DNA of 64,000 nucleotides from Larkinella rosea (GTDB lineage Bacteria > Bacteroidota > Bacteroidia > Cytophagales > Spirosomataceae): the NCBI RefSeq assembly GCF_003858635.1, contig NZ_RQJO01000007.1, positions 187,941 through 251,940 of the forward strand, written 5' to 3'. The notes beneath the pieces were generated by a model. That model was given only the letters and a program-made list of their open reading frames with translations. It was not told where the DNA came from and did not search any database. Both the position numbers and the translations under genes were made by a program. Shown piece by piece: positions 8,295 through 17,625 of the stretch (positions within the stretch are counted from its first letter, which is position 1; each line of letters opens with the position of its first letter).

Positions 8295-9504
8295 ATTTCC
8301 TTCGGCTTTCCAGGAATGCTTCGATGCGGTCGATGGCGGGATTCAGGTCGTCGACGCTGGGGAGGCAGACGATGCGGAAATGGTCGTCGTGAACGTAATT
8401 AAAACCGGTTCCGGCCACCACCAGCACTTTCTGTTCGTCCAGCAGATCATAGACAAAGTCGTCGTCGCTGGCGATATGGAACTGCGACAGATCAATTTTC
8501 GGGAAGATGTACAGCGACCCTTTCGGTTTGACACAACTCAGGCCCGGAATGGCCGTAATCCGGTCATACGCAAGCTGAATCTGCCGGTATAACCGCCCCG
8601 TTGGAATGATCAGATCGTTGATACTTTGATAGCCACCCAGCGCGGTTTGGATCGCGTATTGGGTCGGGACGTTGGCACATAACCGCATGCTGGCCAGCAG
8701 CGTTAATCCTTCGATGTAGGATTTTGCCCGGTGTTTGGCTCCGCTCAGAATCAGCCATCCGCCCCGAAAACCGGCGGCCCGGTAATTCTTCGACAAACCG
8801 CCCATCGAAATGCAGAGCGTGTCTTCCACCATCGTGGCCATTGGGTAATGCACGGCCCCGTCGTACAGGATTTTGTCGTAAATCTCATCCGCAAACAAAA
8901 TCAACTGGTGTTTTTCCGCCAGCCGGGCGATGCCCTGCAAAATGTGTTTGTCGTAAACCGCTCCCGTTGGATTATTCGGATTGATGACCACAATGGCCCG
9001 GGTGCGCGGGGTGATTTTGCTTTCCATGTCTTCCAGATCCGGGTTCCAGCCAGCCTGTTCGTCGCAGAGGTAATGGACCGGTTTTCCGCCCGAAAGCGCC
9101 ACTGACGTTGTCCAGAGCGGATAATCCGGCGAGGGAACCAGCACTTCATCGCCCTCGTTGATGAGGGCCTGCATTGTCAGCAGAATCAATTCGCTAACGC
9201 CGTTGCCGATGAATACATCGTTGATCGCAACGTCCTTGATGCCCAGATTCTGGGTGTAATGCATCACCGCTTTTCGGGCCGCAAACAGACCACGGGAGTC
9301 GGAATAGCCCTGCGCGTTGCGGATATTGAGGATAATATCGTGGACAATTTCGTCGGGCGCGTCGAAACCAAACGGTGCCGGATTCCCGATGTTCAGTTTG
9401 ATAATCGTGTAGCCCTGACTTTCGAGGTCGAGTGCTTTTTCGTAAACCGGTCCACGGATTTCGTAGCGCAAGTCATTGAGCCGGTTGGATTTTAAAAAAT
9501 TCAT
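8293..9504 (-). CDS. alaA: AlaA-type pyridoxal-phosphate aminotransferase
   Basis: Class I/II aminotransferase of 403 residues, very close in length and sequence to E. coli AlaA (405), which makes alanine from pyruvate and glutamate in the cytoplasm. Landmarks are YEIRGPV, KLNIGNPAPFGFDAPDE (36-52), the GNGVSELI stretch (about 101-108), INPNNPTGAVY (174-184), FADEIYDKILYD (204-215) and the PLP lysine Lys239 in GGLSKNYRAAGFRGGW. The frame is open 26 codons further upstream, but that extension is AT-rich and not like the family, so I chose the ATG at 9504. It is the gene downstream of the AT-rich reverse transcriptase insertion and uses the same glutamate pool as gltBD beyond it. Confidence 0.93.
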   Translation of the reverse strand: MNFLKSNRLNDLRYEIRGPVYEKALDLESQGYTIIKLNIGNPAPFGFDAPDEIVHDIILNIRNAQGYSDSRGLFAARKAVMHYTQNLGIKDVAINDVFIGNGVSELILLTMQALINEGDEVLVPSPDYPLWTTSVALSGGKPVHYLCDEQAGWNPDLEDMESKITPRTRAIVVINPNNPTGAVYDKHILQGIARLAEKHQLILFADEIYDKILYDGAVHYPMATMVEDTLCISMGGLSKNYRAAGFRGGWLILSGAKHRAKSYIEGLTLLASMRLCANVPTQYAIQTALGGYQSINDLIIPTGRLYRQIQLAYDRITAIPGLSCVKPKGSLYIFPKIDLSQFHIASDDDFVYDLLDEQKVLVVAGTGFNYVHDDHFRIVCLPSVDDLNPAIDRIEAFLESRRK

Positions 9505-9562
9505 ACTTGGGTAATTAGAATAAATTGTGTAAAGGTGTGAAAAATAATATATAAAACTTTTT

Positions 9563-11380
9563 TCAAATTTCATACTGAACATAAAGCCATTTTTTGTAGT
9601 ATGGGTCAGATATAAGACTTTTTATTCTATTTATTATTGAAGAATTTGTGGCAATATCTGTAGAATTTAAAACGGAACATAAAACTAAAAAACGCGATAT
9701 TGAATAAGTTGGATTGAAATTTTTGTCTCCAAGTAAATACATTTTTAAAGAATTATCCAACTTAGAGATACCACTGAATTTTATGATTGTGTTAGCTAAA
9801 GGGACTGTATTCGAAATGCCTGAATCTATTTGAACTTGAAGTAATTGTTCTGTTTTAGGTTTTTCAGAAGTATAAGTTCTTGTTAATATTGCAGTAACCT
9901 GTCTCCTTAAAAATGGTGAATTCTGCCATCTATTCTGAAATTTAGTAACGAATTCTATCAACTTCTTTGGATCATTATACTTAGCTTTAAACCAAAATAG
10001 GCAATAATAATCAAAATCTGTATTTCTGTTAAAAGTTAGTTGTGTTAAATTTCTTTCAAAATTATCCAGAAAAATGCTTGATAATCTAGTGATAGGTATT
10101 TTCCAATCTACAACTAAATGACTTAATTGACTAAGTGATATGTCATCAAATATTGGTAGTGAATTTAAAATATTTAATATTATTCTTGCTGATTTATTAT
10201 TATAACCAATACTTTTAAGATAATATAAAAGAGAAGGCCTGAGGACAGGGATTTCAAGATATAGTCTATCAACAGAATTTAATAGTAAAATTGATTTTAT
10301 TCGAGCTAAATTATTAATTAATCTTTTAGCAACCTTATCCCAATATTTAGGCTGTTGGTCTTTTAAGTGCGATCTCAATAGTGACATTAGATCTTTTCCT
10401 ATACTTAATCTTTCAGTTTCGTCGGCGGGTTCAATTTTGTCATATGCATCTAAGATTCTGTTTTTATCGATTAATAAATTATAATGACCTTCGTCATGAT
10501 TGAATATTGCTGTTTTAGCAATATTTAAAGCTAGACCTCGACTTTTTAAAATATCTGAAATACAACTAATTATCTCCGTAGCTTCCTTTTTACTGTCAGC
10601 ACCTAATGTTATATCATCCATCCATCTTGTAAAACAGTTTGAAGTTTTTTCAGATAATACTTCATCTACTTCAAATAGAAAGCTATGTGCTAGAAGACGA
10701 ATTGCTTCTGTATCAGAAGTAGGTAGGCCTCTATGTGAATATGGAAGATAATCAGGTTGCCAAGAAATATTCTCTACAACCTTAAATAAAACATCAATTA
10801 ATGCTTCATCAATTGGGGCAAGAGAGGAAAAATATTTTTTTAATTCACGAATATCTATTGAATCGTAATAATTTGATAGATCTGTTGTTACAATAAATGC
10901 TTTACTATTACTGAAATTATAAATCTGTGTTTGCATTTCCTTCCATTGTTCTAAACGATTTAAACCGTAATCGTCAAAATCATGAGGATGTTTTATATTA
11001 TGTTTGTCTCTTGAATAATAAGCATTTTTTGAAGGCTGTTTTGATAATATTTTTTCAGAAATGTTATCTACAATAGTTTGTACTATAAGTGCATCCACTG
11101 GTTGAGGAACGATCATGTGCCTACAAATTCCATACTTCTTCTCTACTCTATAAATCAGCGGATTTGAGACCCGATAATTGCCGCTTAATATTTCATCTCT
11201 TATAGCTGAAGCTCGATCATTGATACTATTATTGAAATCGTAGTAATCAAAAATGTCCTTAATATCCGATTTTCTTAATTTGCCCCTAACAATATTTTTC
11301 CACGTGTCGGCGATTTTCTTTTTTTCAAAGATGTTGGACAGAGCTTTACGCCTTAGTCTGATAAACCTTTCTGTGAACAT
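9563..11380 (-). CDS. Stand-alone reverse transcriptase with long C-terminal extension (UG/Abi-like, defence candidate)
   Basis: RNA-directed DNA polymerase of 605 residues. Residues about 55-110 look like the RT0/motif 1 region (IRDEILSGNY, RHMIVPQPVDALIVQTI). Motif A is TTDLSNYYDSID with Asp167. RGLPTSDTEAIRLLA (217-231) corresponds to the GxPQG motif B region. The catalytic pair is Asp255-Asp256 in TRWMDDITLG; tryptophan-methionine replaces the usual YA/YV before DD. LALNIAKT (283-290) is motif D. About 300 residues after the palm and fingers are leucine/isoleucine-rich and helical, without the maturase (X) or HNH domains of group II introns and without an msr/msd-like RNA in the short flanks. 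This layout fits the Abi/unknown-group reverse transcriptases linked to phage defence, but I cannot name the subgroup. The gene is strongly AT-rich against its neighbours and inserted between alaA and gltD, with its own promoter, so recent transfer is likely. Confidence 0.88.
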   Translation of the reverse strand: MFTERFIRLRRKALSNIFEKKKIADTWKNIVRGKLRKSDIKDIFDYYDFNNSINDRASAIRDEILSGNYRVSNPLIYRVEKKYGICRHMIVPQPVDALIVQTIVDNISEKILSKQPSKNAYYSRDKHNIKHPHDFDDYGLNRLEQWKEMQTQIYNFSNSKAFIVTTDLSNYYDSIDIRELKKYFSSLAPIDEALIDVLFKVVENISWQPDYLPYSHRGLPTSDTEAIRLLAHSFLFEVDEVLSEKTSNCFTRWMDDITLGADSKKEATEIISCISDILKSRGLALNIAKTAIFNHDEGHYNLLIDKNRILDAYDKIEPADETERLSIGKDLMSLLRSHLKDQQPKYWDKVAKRLINNLARIKSILLLNSVDRLYLEIPVLRPSLLYYLKSIGYNNKSARIILNILNSLPIFDDISLSQLSHLVVDWKIPITRLSSIFLDNFERNLTQLTFNRNTDFDYYCLFWFKAKYNDPKKLIEFVTKFQNRWQNSPFLRRQVTAILTRTYTSEKPKTEQLLQVQIDSGISNTVPLANTIIKFSGISKLDNSLKMYLLGDKNFNPTYSISRFLVLCSVLNSTDIATNSSIINRIKSLISDPYYKKWLYVQYEI

Positions 11381-11400
11381 TGGATCCTTATTTTAACTAG

Positions 11401-11408
11401 CAAAGGTA
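11401..11408 (-). promoter_or_regulatory. Promoter -7 element of the reverse transcriptase gene
   Basis: Read on the minus strand, 11408-11401 is TACCTTTG, an exact TAnnTTTG match, 20 nt before the reverse transcriptase ATG. A TTTG about 25 nt further upstream lies in the gltD terminator loop and could act as a loose -33 element. The untranslated leader would be only about 15 nt. Confidence 0.6.
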
Positions 11409-11446
11409 CAAAAAAGAAAAAGCCGCCGGTCGTCAAACCGGCGGCT
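11405..11446 (-). terminator. Rho-independent terminator of gltD
   Basis: A perfect 10-bp GC-rich stem (AGCCGCCGGT at 11421-11430 with 11437-11446), a 6-nt loop, and on the minus strand a T-rich tail (11420 to about 11409). It ends gltBD transcription and insulates the reverse transcriptase gene beyond it. Confidence 0.9.
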
Positions 11447-11467
11447 CTATGGTTAGTTTTCCGTGGG

Positions 11468-12955
11468 TCAGACTGTCGCAAACATCGATTTGGCTTTCGC
11501 TTCCAGCTGGCTGTCACCCATCAGGAAGATATCGGCCGCTCGCGCGGCTTCCCGACCTTCTGAAATGGCCCAAACGACCAGTGACTGTCCCCGGCGCATA
11601 TCCCCGGCAGCAAATACCTTCGGATTGCTTGTTGTCTGATAATTAACGGCTTTCACATTACCGCGTTCGTATTCGAGCTCCAGCGCGTCGAGCAGGCCTT
11701 CCTGTTGCGGATTCAAAAAACCGGCAGCCAGCAGCGCCAGTTCGCACGGTACATCACGTTCCGAACCGGGCACTTCCACCATTTTCATTTTGCCGTCCAC
11801 GGTTTGCCAGTCCAGATCGACGATGCGCAGGGCTTTCAGGTTGCCGTTTTCATCACCGATAAACGCTTTCGTATTGATCGACCATTGCCGTTCGCAACCT
11901 TCCTCGTGCGAGGTCGACGTCCGCAGCATCATCGGCCAGTTCGGCCAGGGCGTGCTTTCGGCGCGTTCGGCGGGTGGCATCGGCATCAATTCAATCTGGG
12001 TTACGGATTTGGCCCCGTGGCGGTTTGAGGTACCGACGCAGTCAGAACCCGTATCACCCCCGCCAATGACGAAGACATTTTTGCCGGTGGCCAGAATTTC
12101 GCCGTTTTCGTATTTTGCGCCCCGGTGGTCGACTACAACCGGACGTTCGGCCACGCGTTTGTTTTGCTGGCTTAGAAATTCCATCGCAAAGTGAACGCCC
12201 TTCAGTTCGCGCCCGGGAATAGGCAGGTCGCGCGGAACCGTAGAACCGCCCGTCAGCAAAATGACGTCGAAGTCGGCCAGCAATTCCTTGGCTTTGATGT
12301 GTTCACCGACATTGACCCCGGTTTTGAAGGTGATGCCTTCGGCTTCCATCACCGACAGCCGACGGTCGATCACCCATTTTTCCAGCTTGAAATCGGGAAT
12401 GCCGTAGCGCAGCAAACCGCCAATCTGGTCGGCACGTTCAAAAACCGTGACCGTGTGACCGGCTTTGTTCAACTGCGCAGCCGCAGCCAGTCCGGCCGGC
12501 CCCGAGCCCACAATGGCAGCGGTTTTTCCCGTCCGTTTAATGGTTTTTGCCGGTTGAACTATGCCTTTGGCAAAAGCCGCTTCAATGATTGATTTTTCGA
12601 TGAATTCGATGGCGACGGGCGGTTTATTGATGCCCAGTACGCACGACGATTCGCAGGGGGCGGGGCAGATCCGGCCCGTAAATTCCGGGAAATTGTTGGT
12701 CGACGCCAGAATTTCGTAGGCGTATTCCCAGTTCTGTTCGTAAACGGCGTCGTTGAATTCCGGAATGATATTGCCCAGTGGGCAACCGTTGTGGCAGAAC
12801 GGAATCCCACAATCCATGCAGCGAGCCGCCTGTTTCTGGGTGTCTTCCACCACAAACGGCTGTTCGATTTCCTTGTAATCATGAAGCCGCTGCTGAACGT
12901 CGCGCTTTTTAGGCAGTTCGCGGGTGAATTCTAAAAATCCAGTGGGTTTTCCCAT
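11468..12955 (-). CDS. gltD: Glutamate synthase (NADPH) small subunit
   Basis: Cytoplasmic GOGAT beta subunit of 495 residues, the usual length. It passes electrons from NAD(P)H through FAD and Fe-S clusters to the large subunit. The N-terminal cysteine-rich region carries the cluster ligands (ARCMDCGIPFCHNGCPLGN at about 44-62, and GRICPAPCESSCVLG at about 94-108). The FAD dinucleotide site is AAIVGSGPAGLAAAAQLNKA (about 148-167), and the NAD(P)H site is FVIGGGDTGSDCVGTSNRHGA. The C-terminal part has FAAGDMRRGQSLVVWAI. It lies 98 nt downstream of gltB on the same strand and ends at a strong terminator. Confidence 0.96.
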   Translation of the reverse strand: MGKPTGFLEFTRELPKKRDVQQRLHDYKEIEQPFVVEDTQKQAARCMDCGIPFCHNGCPLGNIIPEFNDAVYEQNWEYAYEILASTNNFPEFTGRICPAPCESSCVLGINKPPVAIEFIEKSIIEAAFAKGIVQPAKTIKRTGKTAAIVGSGPAGLAAAAQLNKAGHTVTVFERADQIGGLLRYGIPDFKLEKWVIDRRLSVMEAEGITFKTGVNVGEHIKAKELLADFDVILLTGGSTVPRDLPIPGRELKGVHFAMEFLSQQNKRVAERPVVVDHRGAKYENGEILATGKNVFVIGGGDTGSDCVGTSNRHGAKSVTQIELMPMPPAERAESTPWPNWPMMLRTSTSHEEGCERQWSINTKAFIGDENGNLKALRIVDLDWQTVDGKMKMVEVPGSERDVPCELALLAAGFLNPQQEGLLDALELEYERGNVKAVNYQTTSNPKVFAAGDMRRGQSLVVWAISEGREAARAADIFLMGDSQLEAKAKSMFATV

Positions 12956-13007
12956 GTAGATTAAAGCGTATACGGTTTTTCAAATACTACAGTGAGGCAA
13001 TGTCAAT

Positions 13008-13049
13008 CCCGTTTTCTTCGTGATTTAGCAAAATTACAAAGAAAACGGG
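13008..13049 (-). promoter_or_regulatory. Hairpin with internal promoter-like element between gltB and gltD
   Basis: Arms 13008-13018 and 13039-13049 are perfect 11-bp reverse complements (CCCGTTTTCTT/AAGAAAACGGG). On the minus strand the loop contains TAATTTTG (13036-13029), which matches the TAnnTTTG -7 consensus. It may allow separate gltD transcription or set the gltB:gltD ratio. There is no T-run, so it is not a normal terminator. Confidence 0.45.
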
Positions 13050-13053
13050 TTGA

Positions 13054-16000
13054 TTAGCCGTGAGCTACATCGACTACGATGTCCTGGTACACCACATTTT
13101 TGTCGCGGATCTGATCGGCGAGCGAAATGCCGCGACCGGCCAGGGCCTTGCGGAAATCGCTCGGCATTACCTTCACAAATTGTTTAATAAGGTTGTCCCA
13201 ATCCTGGATCAGTTGCAGAGCGACGTTGCTGGTCGTATACTGGAAGTGTTTTTCGACAAATTCCTTCACGATCGACACGTCTTCGTCGTCCAGTTTTTCG
13301 AGGGTAACCATTTCGCCGTTGACTTTCGAGGCAAAATCACCTTCCTGATCCCAGACGTAAGCGACACCACCGGACATACCGGCCGCGAAATTCCGTCCGA
13401 CAGAACCCAGAATAACCACCAGACCGCCCGTCATGTATTCCAGGCCGTGATCACCGACGCCTTCGACCACCACTTTGGCTCCGGAATTCCGGACACAGAA
13501 CCGCTCACCCGCCATACCACGGATGTAAGCTTCACCGGAGGTTGCGCCGTAGAACGATACGTTCCCAACAATGCTGTTTTCTTCCGGTTTGAACGGTGCC
13601 ATGCGATCGGGATACACGATTAATTGCGCTCCGCAGAGACCTTTGCCGAAATAATCGTTGGCGTCGCCTTCCAGTTCAAGTTTGATACCGTGGGTGTTAA
13701 ACGCACCGAAGCTCTGACCAGCGGTTCCCCGGAATTTGAAGTGAATCGTACCTTCGGGTAAACCTTTTCCGGCGTATACTTTGGAGATTTCGTTCGATAA
13801 AACCGTACCAACCGCCCGGTTCAGGTTGATGATCGGGTATTCGGCATACACCGATTCACCGGTTTCAATCGCTGGTTTACCAACTTTGAGGAGTTCCCAA
13901 TCCAGAATGTCGGTCATGCCGTGATCCTGATCTTCCTGCTTGTAAAATGCGACGTCCAGGTTGCTGCTGTCTTTGAACAAAACCGCACCCAGATCGACGT
14001 GCTCGTATTTCCAGTGCTTGATATCTTTCCGCATTTCGAGCATCTGCGACTGACCAACCATTTCGTTGATTGTCCGGAAACCAAGTTCCGCCATAATCTC
14101 GCGCAGTTCGGTCGCCAGGAACGTAAACATATTTACAACGTGTTCCGGTTTTCCGCTGAACAACGCCCGCAGATCCTTGTTCTGGGTCGCAACACCGACC
14201 GGGCAGGTATTGAGGTGACATTTCCGCATCATGATACAGCCCACGGTGACCAGCGCAGCCGTAGCCACACCAAATTCTTCGGCCCCCAGCAGTGCGGCAA
14301 TCGCCAGGTCGCGGCCGGTCCGGATTTGTCCGTCGGTTTGCACCGTTACGCGTCCGCGCAGTTTGTTGCGAACCAGTGTCTGATGTGTTTCGGCCAGCCC
14401 AAGTTCCCAGGGCAAACCGGCGTGGCGGATCGAACTCAGCGGTGACGCGCCGGTTCCGCCGTCATGTCCCGAAATCAGGATGTGGTCGGCGTGGGCTTTG
14501 GCAACCCCGGCTGCAATCGTTCCAACCCCGGCTTCCGACACCAGTTTGACACTGATGCGGGCCGCCCGGTTGGCATTTTTGAGGTCGAAGATCAACTGCG
14601 CCAAATCCTCGATCGAATAAATATCGTGGTGGGGTGGGGGCGAAATCAACCCCACGCCCGGTGTTGAATGGCGGGTACGACCAATCCAGTCGTCGACTTT
14701 GTGACCGGGCAACTGACCTCCTTCACCGGGCTTGGCACCCTGCGCCATTTTGATTTGCAGTTCGCGGGCGTTCGTCAAATAATGACTGGTGACACCAAAC
14801 CGACCCGAAGCCACCTGTTTGATGCCCGAATTCATGTTATCACCGTTGGGCAGCAACGTATAGCGCAGTTCGTCTTCACCCCCTTCGCCAGAATTGCTTT
14901 TGCCGCCGATGCGGTTCATGGCAATCGCCAGGGTGGTGTGGGCTTCCCACGAAATCGAACCAAACGACATGGCGCCGGTCGCAAACCGGGTGAAAATACT
15001 TTCGATCGGCTCCACCTCTTCAATCGGAACCGGTGTGCCTTTCTTGAATTTCATCAAGCCGCGTAGCGTCAGGGCTTTACGGGTCTGATCGTCGATCAGG
15101 TTGGCGTATTTTTTGTAAATCTGGTAGTCGTTCTTCCGCGTTGCCTGCTGGAGCAGGTGAATCGTGTCGGGGGTGAAAATATGCGCTTCCCCGCGTTGTT
15201 TCCATTGGTACACCCCACCCACTTCCAGTCGGGGCGTCAGCACGTTGTTTTCGGGGAATGCCCGGCGGTGACGCACCAGAATCTCGCGGCCGATCTGCTC
15301 CAGACCCATCCCGCCGATTCGGGAAATCGTACCCGTAAAATAATGATCAACTACCTCCTTGTTCAAACCCAGGCACTCGAAAATCATGGCACCCTGGTAC
15401 GACTGAAGCGTTGAAATGCCCATTTTCGAGAAGATCTTGAGCAATTCCTTGTTGACCGCTTTGATGTAATTCTGATGCAGTTTTTCGACCGGATAGTCGG
15501 ATTGAATCAGGCCGTGTTCCTTCATGTCCGTAATGGTTTCGAAGGCCATGTACGGGTTAATACCCGAGGCACCGTAACCAATCAGGGTCGCGTAATGGTG
15601 CGTTTCCCACACGTCACCGGCTTCGACCAGAATACCCACTTTTCCGCGCAATCCCTGACGAATCAGGTGATGGTGAATGGCCGAGGTCGCCAGCAGCGAT
15701 GGAATTGGGGCGTGGTCAGAATCGATGGCCCGGTCGGACAGGATGATGATTTCAAAACCGTCATCGATGGCGTCTTCCGCGTAGCGACAAATGCGCTCCA
15801 GTGCACGTTCGAGACTGGTTCCATTGTCGGCCCGGAAATACGTATTGATGGTTTTGGCCTGGAAGTGGTTTTTATCCACAAACCGCAACTTATCGAACTC
15901 TTCGATGGTCAGAACCGGTTGCGTCAGCTCAATCTGTCGGCAATGATCCGGTTTTTCTTCGAGCAAATTGCCCGTGGCACCTACGAACGAAATCAGCGAC

Positions 16001-17625
16001 ATGATGGCCCGTTCCCGAATCGAGTCAATGGGCGGGTTGGTGACCTGCGCAAACAGTTGCTTGAAGTAATTGGCGAGGTGCTGACTCTGGTCCGACAGAA
16101 TGGCCAGGGGTGAATCCGTTCCCATTGATCCCAATGCTTCCAGACCGGTTTCGGCCATTGGGGCCAGAATCATCCGCAAATCTTCCGACGTAAATCCAAA
16201 TGCCTGCTGACGCTGCGTAATGTCCTGTTTCCGCATGTGACTGAACGTGCGGACTGGTTTGGGCAGGTCGGAAATCTTGATTTTATATTCATCCAGCCAC
16301 TGCTTGTACGGTTGCCGCGAGCAGATGTCGGATTTCACTTCTTCATCACTAATGATGCGGCCCTGCTGCATATCGACCACAAACATGCGGCCCGGTTGCA
16401 AGCGGCCTTTTTTAACGACACGTGCCGGATCGATGTCATTCACACCCGCTTCTGACGCCATAATAACCACGTCCTCGTCCGTCACCCAGTAACGGGAAGG
16501 ACGCAAACCGTTTCGGTCGAGCGTGGCACCGACGATGCGTCCGTCTGTAAACGAAATCGACGCGGGGCCGTCCCAGGGCTCCATAATGGCCGCGTGGTAT
16601 TCGTAAAAAGCATGCCGCTCGGGGTCCATGCTTTCGTTGCCGTCCCAGGCTTCCGGCACCAGCATCATCATCACGTGCGGCAATGACCGGCCTGACATCA
16701 CCAGCAGTTCGATGGCGTTGTCGAGGTTGGCCGAATCCGACTGGTTCAGGTTACAGATCGGGCGCAGCATCGCCAGTTCTTCCGGCGTAAACAGCTTGGA
16801 TTCGAGCATGGCTTCCGCCGTTTTCATCCAGTTGACGTTGCCTTTTACGGTATTGATTTCACCATTGTGGGCGATGTAACGGAACGGCTGCGCCAGTTGC
16901 CAGGAAGGAAACGTATTGGTCGAAAATCGGGAGTGCACTACGCCCAGGGCCGAAACCAATTCTTCGCGCTGCAGATCCGGAAAATAATCGCGGAGTTGCT
17001 TCGTGGTTAACTGACCCTTATACGTTATGACCCGGCTCGATAGCGAGGAGTAGTAAAAACTGTTGTTCAGACCGGTTACGGTTTCATTAATAATCCGGCT
17101 GCTGTAGTTACGGATGATGTAAAGTTTACGCTCAAATTCGTCGGCAGAAAGGGTTTCCGGTTTTTTAATAAAGACTTGTTCCATAATCGGCTCGACCGAG
17201 CGGGAACCGTTACCCAGGTCCGACGAGTCGACGGGAACGACCCGGTAGCCAATCAGCTCCAGGTTCAGTTTTTTGATGGTTCGGTTGAGGATATCGCGGC
17301 ATTCCTTGCGCAAACGGTCGTCTTTGGGCATGTAAATCATCCCAACGCCGTAGTCACCGGCCGATGGCAGGGAGAAACTCAGTTTCCGACACTCATCAAC
17401 GAACAACTCGTGCGGTATCTGAATCAAAATTCCGGCGCCGTCGCCCGTGTTGGGCTCGTATCCAACCGCACCCCGGTGATCCATGCGCGTCAGCATCGTC
17501 AGGGCGTCTTCCACTATCTGGTGAGACTTGCGACCTTTCACGTGCGCGACAAATCCAATTCCACAGGCGTCGTGTTCAAACTCGGACCGGTATAGGCCCT
17601 GTTGCGGTGCGTTAGAAGAAGACAT
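13054..17625 (-). CDS. gltB: Glutamate synthase large subunit
   Basis: GOGAT alpha subunit of 1523 residues. It makes two glutamates from glutamine and 2-oxoglutarate in the cytoplasm. After a short propeptide, the class II glutamine amidotransferase domain would begin at Cys21 (EHDACGIGFVAH), the N-terminal nucleophile after processing. The central FMN/Fe-S synthase domain has SGEGGEDELRY, GAKPGEGGQLPGHKV and SPPPHHDIYSIEDLAQLI. The Fe-S binding stretch is CIMMRKCHLNTCPVGVATQ. The C-terminal GXGXG beta-helix is visible as GTAGQSFGAFN, GEAYIRGMAGERFCVRNSGA and GMSGGVAYVW. The frame is open 40 codons upstream, but that stretch is AT-rich and hydrophobic. The ATG at 17625 directly precedes the amidotransferase region and is the better start. 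Confidence 0.96.
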   Translation of the reverse strand: MSSSNAPQQGLYRSEFEHDACGIGFVAHVKGRKSHQIVEDALTMLTRMDHRGAVGYEPNTGDGAGILIQIPHELFVDECRKLSFSLPSAGDYGVGMIYMPKDDRLRKECRDILNRTIKKLNLELIGYRVVPVDSSDLGNGSRSVEPIMEQVFIKKPETLSADEFERKLYIIRNYSSRIINETVTGLNNSFYYSSLSSRVITYKGQLTTKQLRDYFPDLQREELVSALGVVHSRFSTNTFPSWQLAQPFRYIAHNGEINTVKGNVNWMKTAEAMLESKLFTPEELAMLRPICNLNQSDSANLDNAIELLVMSGRSLPHVMMMLVPEAWDGNESMDPERHAFYEYHAAIMEPWDGPASISFTDGRIVGATLDRNGLRPSRYWVTDEDVVIMASEAGVNDIDPARVVKKGRLQPGRMFVVDMQQGRIISDEEVKSDICSRQPYKQWLDEYKIKISDLPKPVRTFSHMRKQDITQRQQAFGFTSEDLRMILAPMAETGLEALGSMGTDSPLAILSDQSQHLANYFKQLFAQVTNPPIDSIRERAIMSLISFVGATGNLLEEKPDHCRQIELTQPVLTIEEFDKLRFVDKNHFQAKTINTYFRADNGTSLERALERICRYAEDAIDDGFEIIILSDRAIDSDHAPIPSLLATSAIHHHLIRQGLRGKVGILVEAGDVWETHHYATLIGYGASGINPYMAFETITDMKEHGLIQSDYPVEKLHQNYIKAVNKELLKIFSKMGISTLQSYQGAMIFECLGLNKEVVDHYFTGTISRIGGMGLEQIGREILVRHRRAFPENNVLTPRLEVGGVYQWKQRGEAHIFTPDTIHLLQQATRKNDYQIYKKYANLIDDQTRKALTLRGLMKFKKGTPVPIEEVEPIESIFTRFATGAMSFGSISWEAHTTLAIAMNRIGGKSNSGEGGEDELRYTLLPNGDNMNSGIKQVASGRFGVTSHYLTNARELQIKMAQGAKPGEGGQLPGHKVDDWIGRTRHSTPGVGLISPPPHHDIYSIEDLAQLIFDLKNANRAARISVKLVSEAGVGTIAAGVAKAHADHILISGHDGGTGASPLSSIRHAGLPWELGLAETHQTLVRNKLRGRVTVQTDGQIRTGRDLAIAALLGAEEFGVATAALVTVGCIMMRKCHLNTCPVGVATQNKDLRALFSGKPEHVVNMFTFLATELREIMAELGFRTINEMVGQSQMLEMRKDIKHWKYEHVDLGAVLFKDSSNLDVAFYKQEDQDHGMTDILDWELLKVGKPAIETGESVYAEYPIINLNRAVGTVLSNEISKVYAGKGLPEGTIHFKFRGTAGQSFGAFNTHGIKLELEGDANDYFGKGLCGAQLIVYPDRMAPFKPEENSIVGNVSFYGATSGEAYIRGMAGERFCVRNSGAKVVVEGVGDHGLEYMTGGLVVILGSVGRNFAAGMSGGVAYVWDQEGDFASKVNGEMVTLEKLDDEDVSIVKEFVEKHFQYTTSNVALQLIQDWDNLIKQFVKVMPSDFRKALAGRGISLADQIRDKNVVYQDIVVDVAHG

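Noticed and set aside
9505-11460. Retron or group II intron around the reverse transcriptase
   Set aside because: The flanks are 58 and 87 nt, mostly used by a terminator and promoters; no msr/msd inverted pair, no intron domain V/VI and no maturase domain are visible.
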